Positions 62,499-64,000 of a DNA stretch of 64,000 nucleotides are shown piece after piece (the first letter of the stretch is position 1; every line of letters starts with the position of its first letter). The DNA is taken from NCBI GenBank assembly GCA_022457155.1, contig JAJGOT010000170.1, forward strand, positions 583,501-647,500. Direction: 5' to 3'. Source of the stretch: Cladopsammia gracilis (Eukaryota; Cnidaria; Anthozoa; Scleractinia; Dendrophylliidae). The notes below the pieces were generated by a model, which was not told where the DNA came from, did not search any database, and worked only from the letters and a program-made list of their open reading frames with translations. A program made the translations under genes and the position numbers.

Positions 62499-63307
62499 GG
62501 TGATTCCTCAGAAATAAAAGTTGTCGAACGATTTTTTTTAAATTTTCCCTAACAGCTCCCTACCATAAGATGTTTCGAAAAATTCAATAAAAAGGATAGG
62601 TCACCATGCTCGGTAAAGATATATGACGGACCAATGTTGCCCCATTTATGCCTCTAGCAATACCGATCACGCACGTCATTATTTGATCGGTTCATGTTTC
62701 TTTTCCCGGTAACCCGTGAAAGCAAAGTTTACAATTCTTCAAAAAAAACTTGATAGGTTAAAGTCTCCACCATATGGGAACACTTTAAAATAAAATTTAT
62801 GAAAAAGTCACACAACTTCAAATGACACGGACTCAAAACGTTCCTCGCGTCCATGTTTTCAAGGTCAACAATTTGCTCCCACGAGTAACTGATTTGAGAA
62901 CGTTTTTAGCGATATCTTTTTTTCCTGTCGAGGAATTTTTTTTAACTTTGTTAACTTAAAAAGCATTAATTTAACATCAAAATGATGCAATAAAAAATAT
63001 AGGTCACCATGCTCGTTAGAGAGAAAAAGACAGTCGTATTTTCTAACGAGCTTGCGGGCCTTTGATAAAAAAACATTCCATCCTCCGAAATGTGCGCGCG
63101 CTCATTTTGCTCAACCGCGCACGCTCATTGCTTATAAATTATGGTAATTCTCCTTTTGAAAAATACTCGTAAGAAAATGAAATTTCCAGCTGCGTGTTTT
63201 AAAAACCGTTCACTAAAAAGAGTGTTGTTATCAACTGGCTGCATGAAAGGACTATTACGTGTGTTATGCGCAGTACAGGATGCGCAGTGCAATACTGAGG
63301 AATCACC
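62499..63307. mobile_element. 809-bp TTAA-flanked element
   Basis: The perfect inverted ends GGTGATTCCTCAG / CTGAGGAATCACC have TTAA directly outside both (62495-62498, 63308-63311). The interior has GGTCACCATGCTCG at 62600 and 63002. No transposase; non-autonomous, piggyBac or Kolobok type by target. Confidence 0.85.
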
Positions 63308-63311
63308 TTAA

Positions 63312-64000
63312 GAGCCTTTCAAACTACCTGAAAATACACTCAAAATAGATGTTAAAAGATTTTAAAAACAACATGGAGTCTCATTTGCCATAAATGGATA
63401 TTCATAATTGTTTGTCAAAATACAATAAAAATATATTTGAAATAGTTTCTAAATTCCTTACAAATAATTTTAAAACATGGTTCAAACCCTATAATATACA
63501 CTGTAATATAAATATACATGTACAATTCGAATTTATTAATTCTTTCTTAATATAAAGAAATCAAATAAAACAGATGACAACTGTATGCATGTAAAATTCA
63601 GTGAAGTTATTTATTACTGGTGCAAATTCTCGATTATGCAATTATTTGCAATCATGGCCATTCAATTTGATTCATGAATCCTGGATTCTAGATTTTCGAT
63701 TTTTTTGGCACCTTGATAAAGATGCTTTGTGTCCAAATTTTAAGCAGTCAAGTATTAAAATGAATACATCTTAACATCTTGTATTGGTGGAGATGAAAGT
63801 TACTGTGCATCTCCCAGATGGTATCCAAATATTAAAGGCAAACTGAGCACATACTTAAAGGGAGGGTTTCACGGTTCGGCGCATGTGCAAGCTATATGAT
63901 GTAAATTGTAACCGATTTAATTTCATTGTTTAGACCAATCGAAAGCGAGAAGATAACAATAAATGGAGTAAACAAAAAAAAAATAATAAAAAAAGTAGAT
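63312..64000. other. no recognised feature
   Basis: AT-rich sequence to the window end. Confidence 0.4.

Overview
The window reads as repeat-dominated nuclear DNA of an animal. The most likely source is an anthozoan cnidarian, possibly a stony coral. This is inferred from the style of the sequence: AT-rich, very low gene density, metazoan-type splice sites, and Helitron, CR1-like LINE, Penelope, piggyBac and many MITE families that look cnidarian to me. No similarity search was possible. There are no operons, rRNAs or CRISPR arrays. Almost everything supportable is a mobile element, a relic of one, or a satellite. The only probable host coding sequence is a terminal exon of a sulfotransferase-like protein (19307-19552).

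Layout. 0-11.3 kb: a nearly complete but broken Helitron. An Arg/Glu-rich repeat exon (1871-2615) joins by a phase-matched 3.5-kb intron to a Rep/helicase exon (from 6115). That exon is broken by a 4-nt slippage near 8400 and a TAG at 9292, and it lacks the C-terminal helicase motifs. The intron carries two MITEs, a LINE fragment and the 3' end of a Penelope-like element with a recognisable hammerhead ribozyme on the minus strand (5381-5433). 11.3-21 kb: a LINE remnant inside an inverted-repeat element, a TTAA-flanked element, MITEs and the sulfotransferase exon. 21-29.6 kb: tRNA-derived SINEs, then two large minisatellites (about 37-bp and 45-bp units) set in related mobile scaffolds; the second lies in a 4.5-kb element with terminal inverted repeats. 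29.6-34 kb: a second SINE family in inverted orientation enclosing three MITEs with different target duplications. 34.5-41.2 kb: an inverted duplication enclosing several copies of a module with POU-octamer-like, ETS-like and TATA-like motifs. 42-48.8 kb: minisatellites of 16-bp units, a 1.9-kb foldback element with minisatellite arms, and a Harbinger-like MITE whose empty site is also in the window. 49-54 kb: a duplicated block in which one copy has a 5'-truncated LINE and the other (near 38361) preserves the empty site. 54-64 kb: piggyBac-like, Penelope-like and RecQ-like remnants, further MITEs and a second TTAA-flanked element.

The window is best read as an archive of nested transpositions. 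Paralogous empty and filled sites, target duplications and matched splice phases allow several insertions to be reconstructed from this sequence alone.
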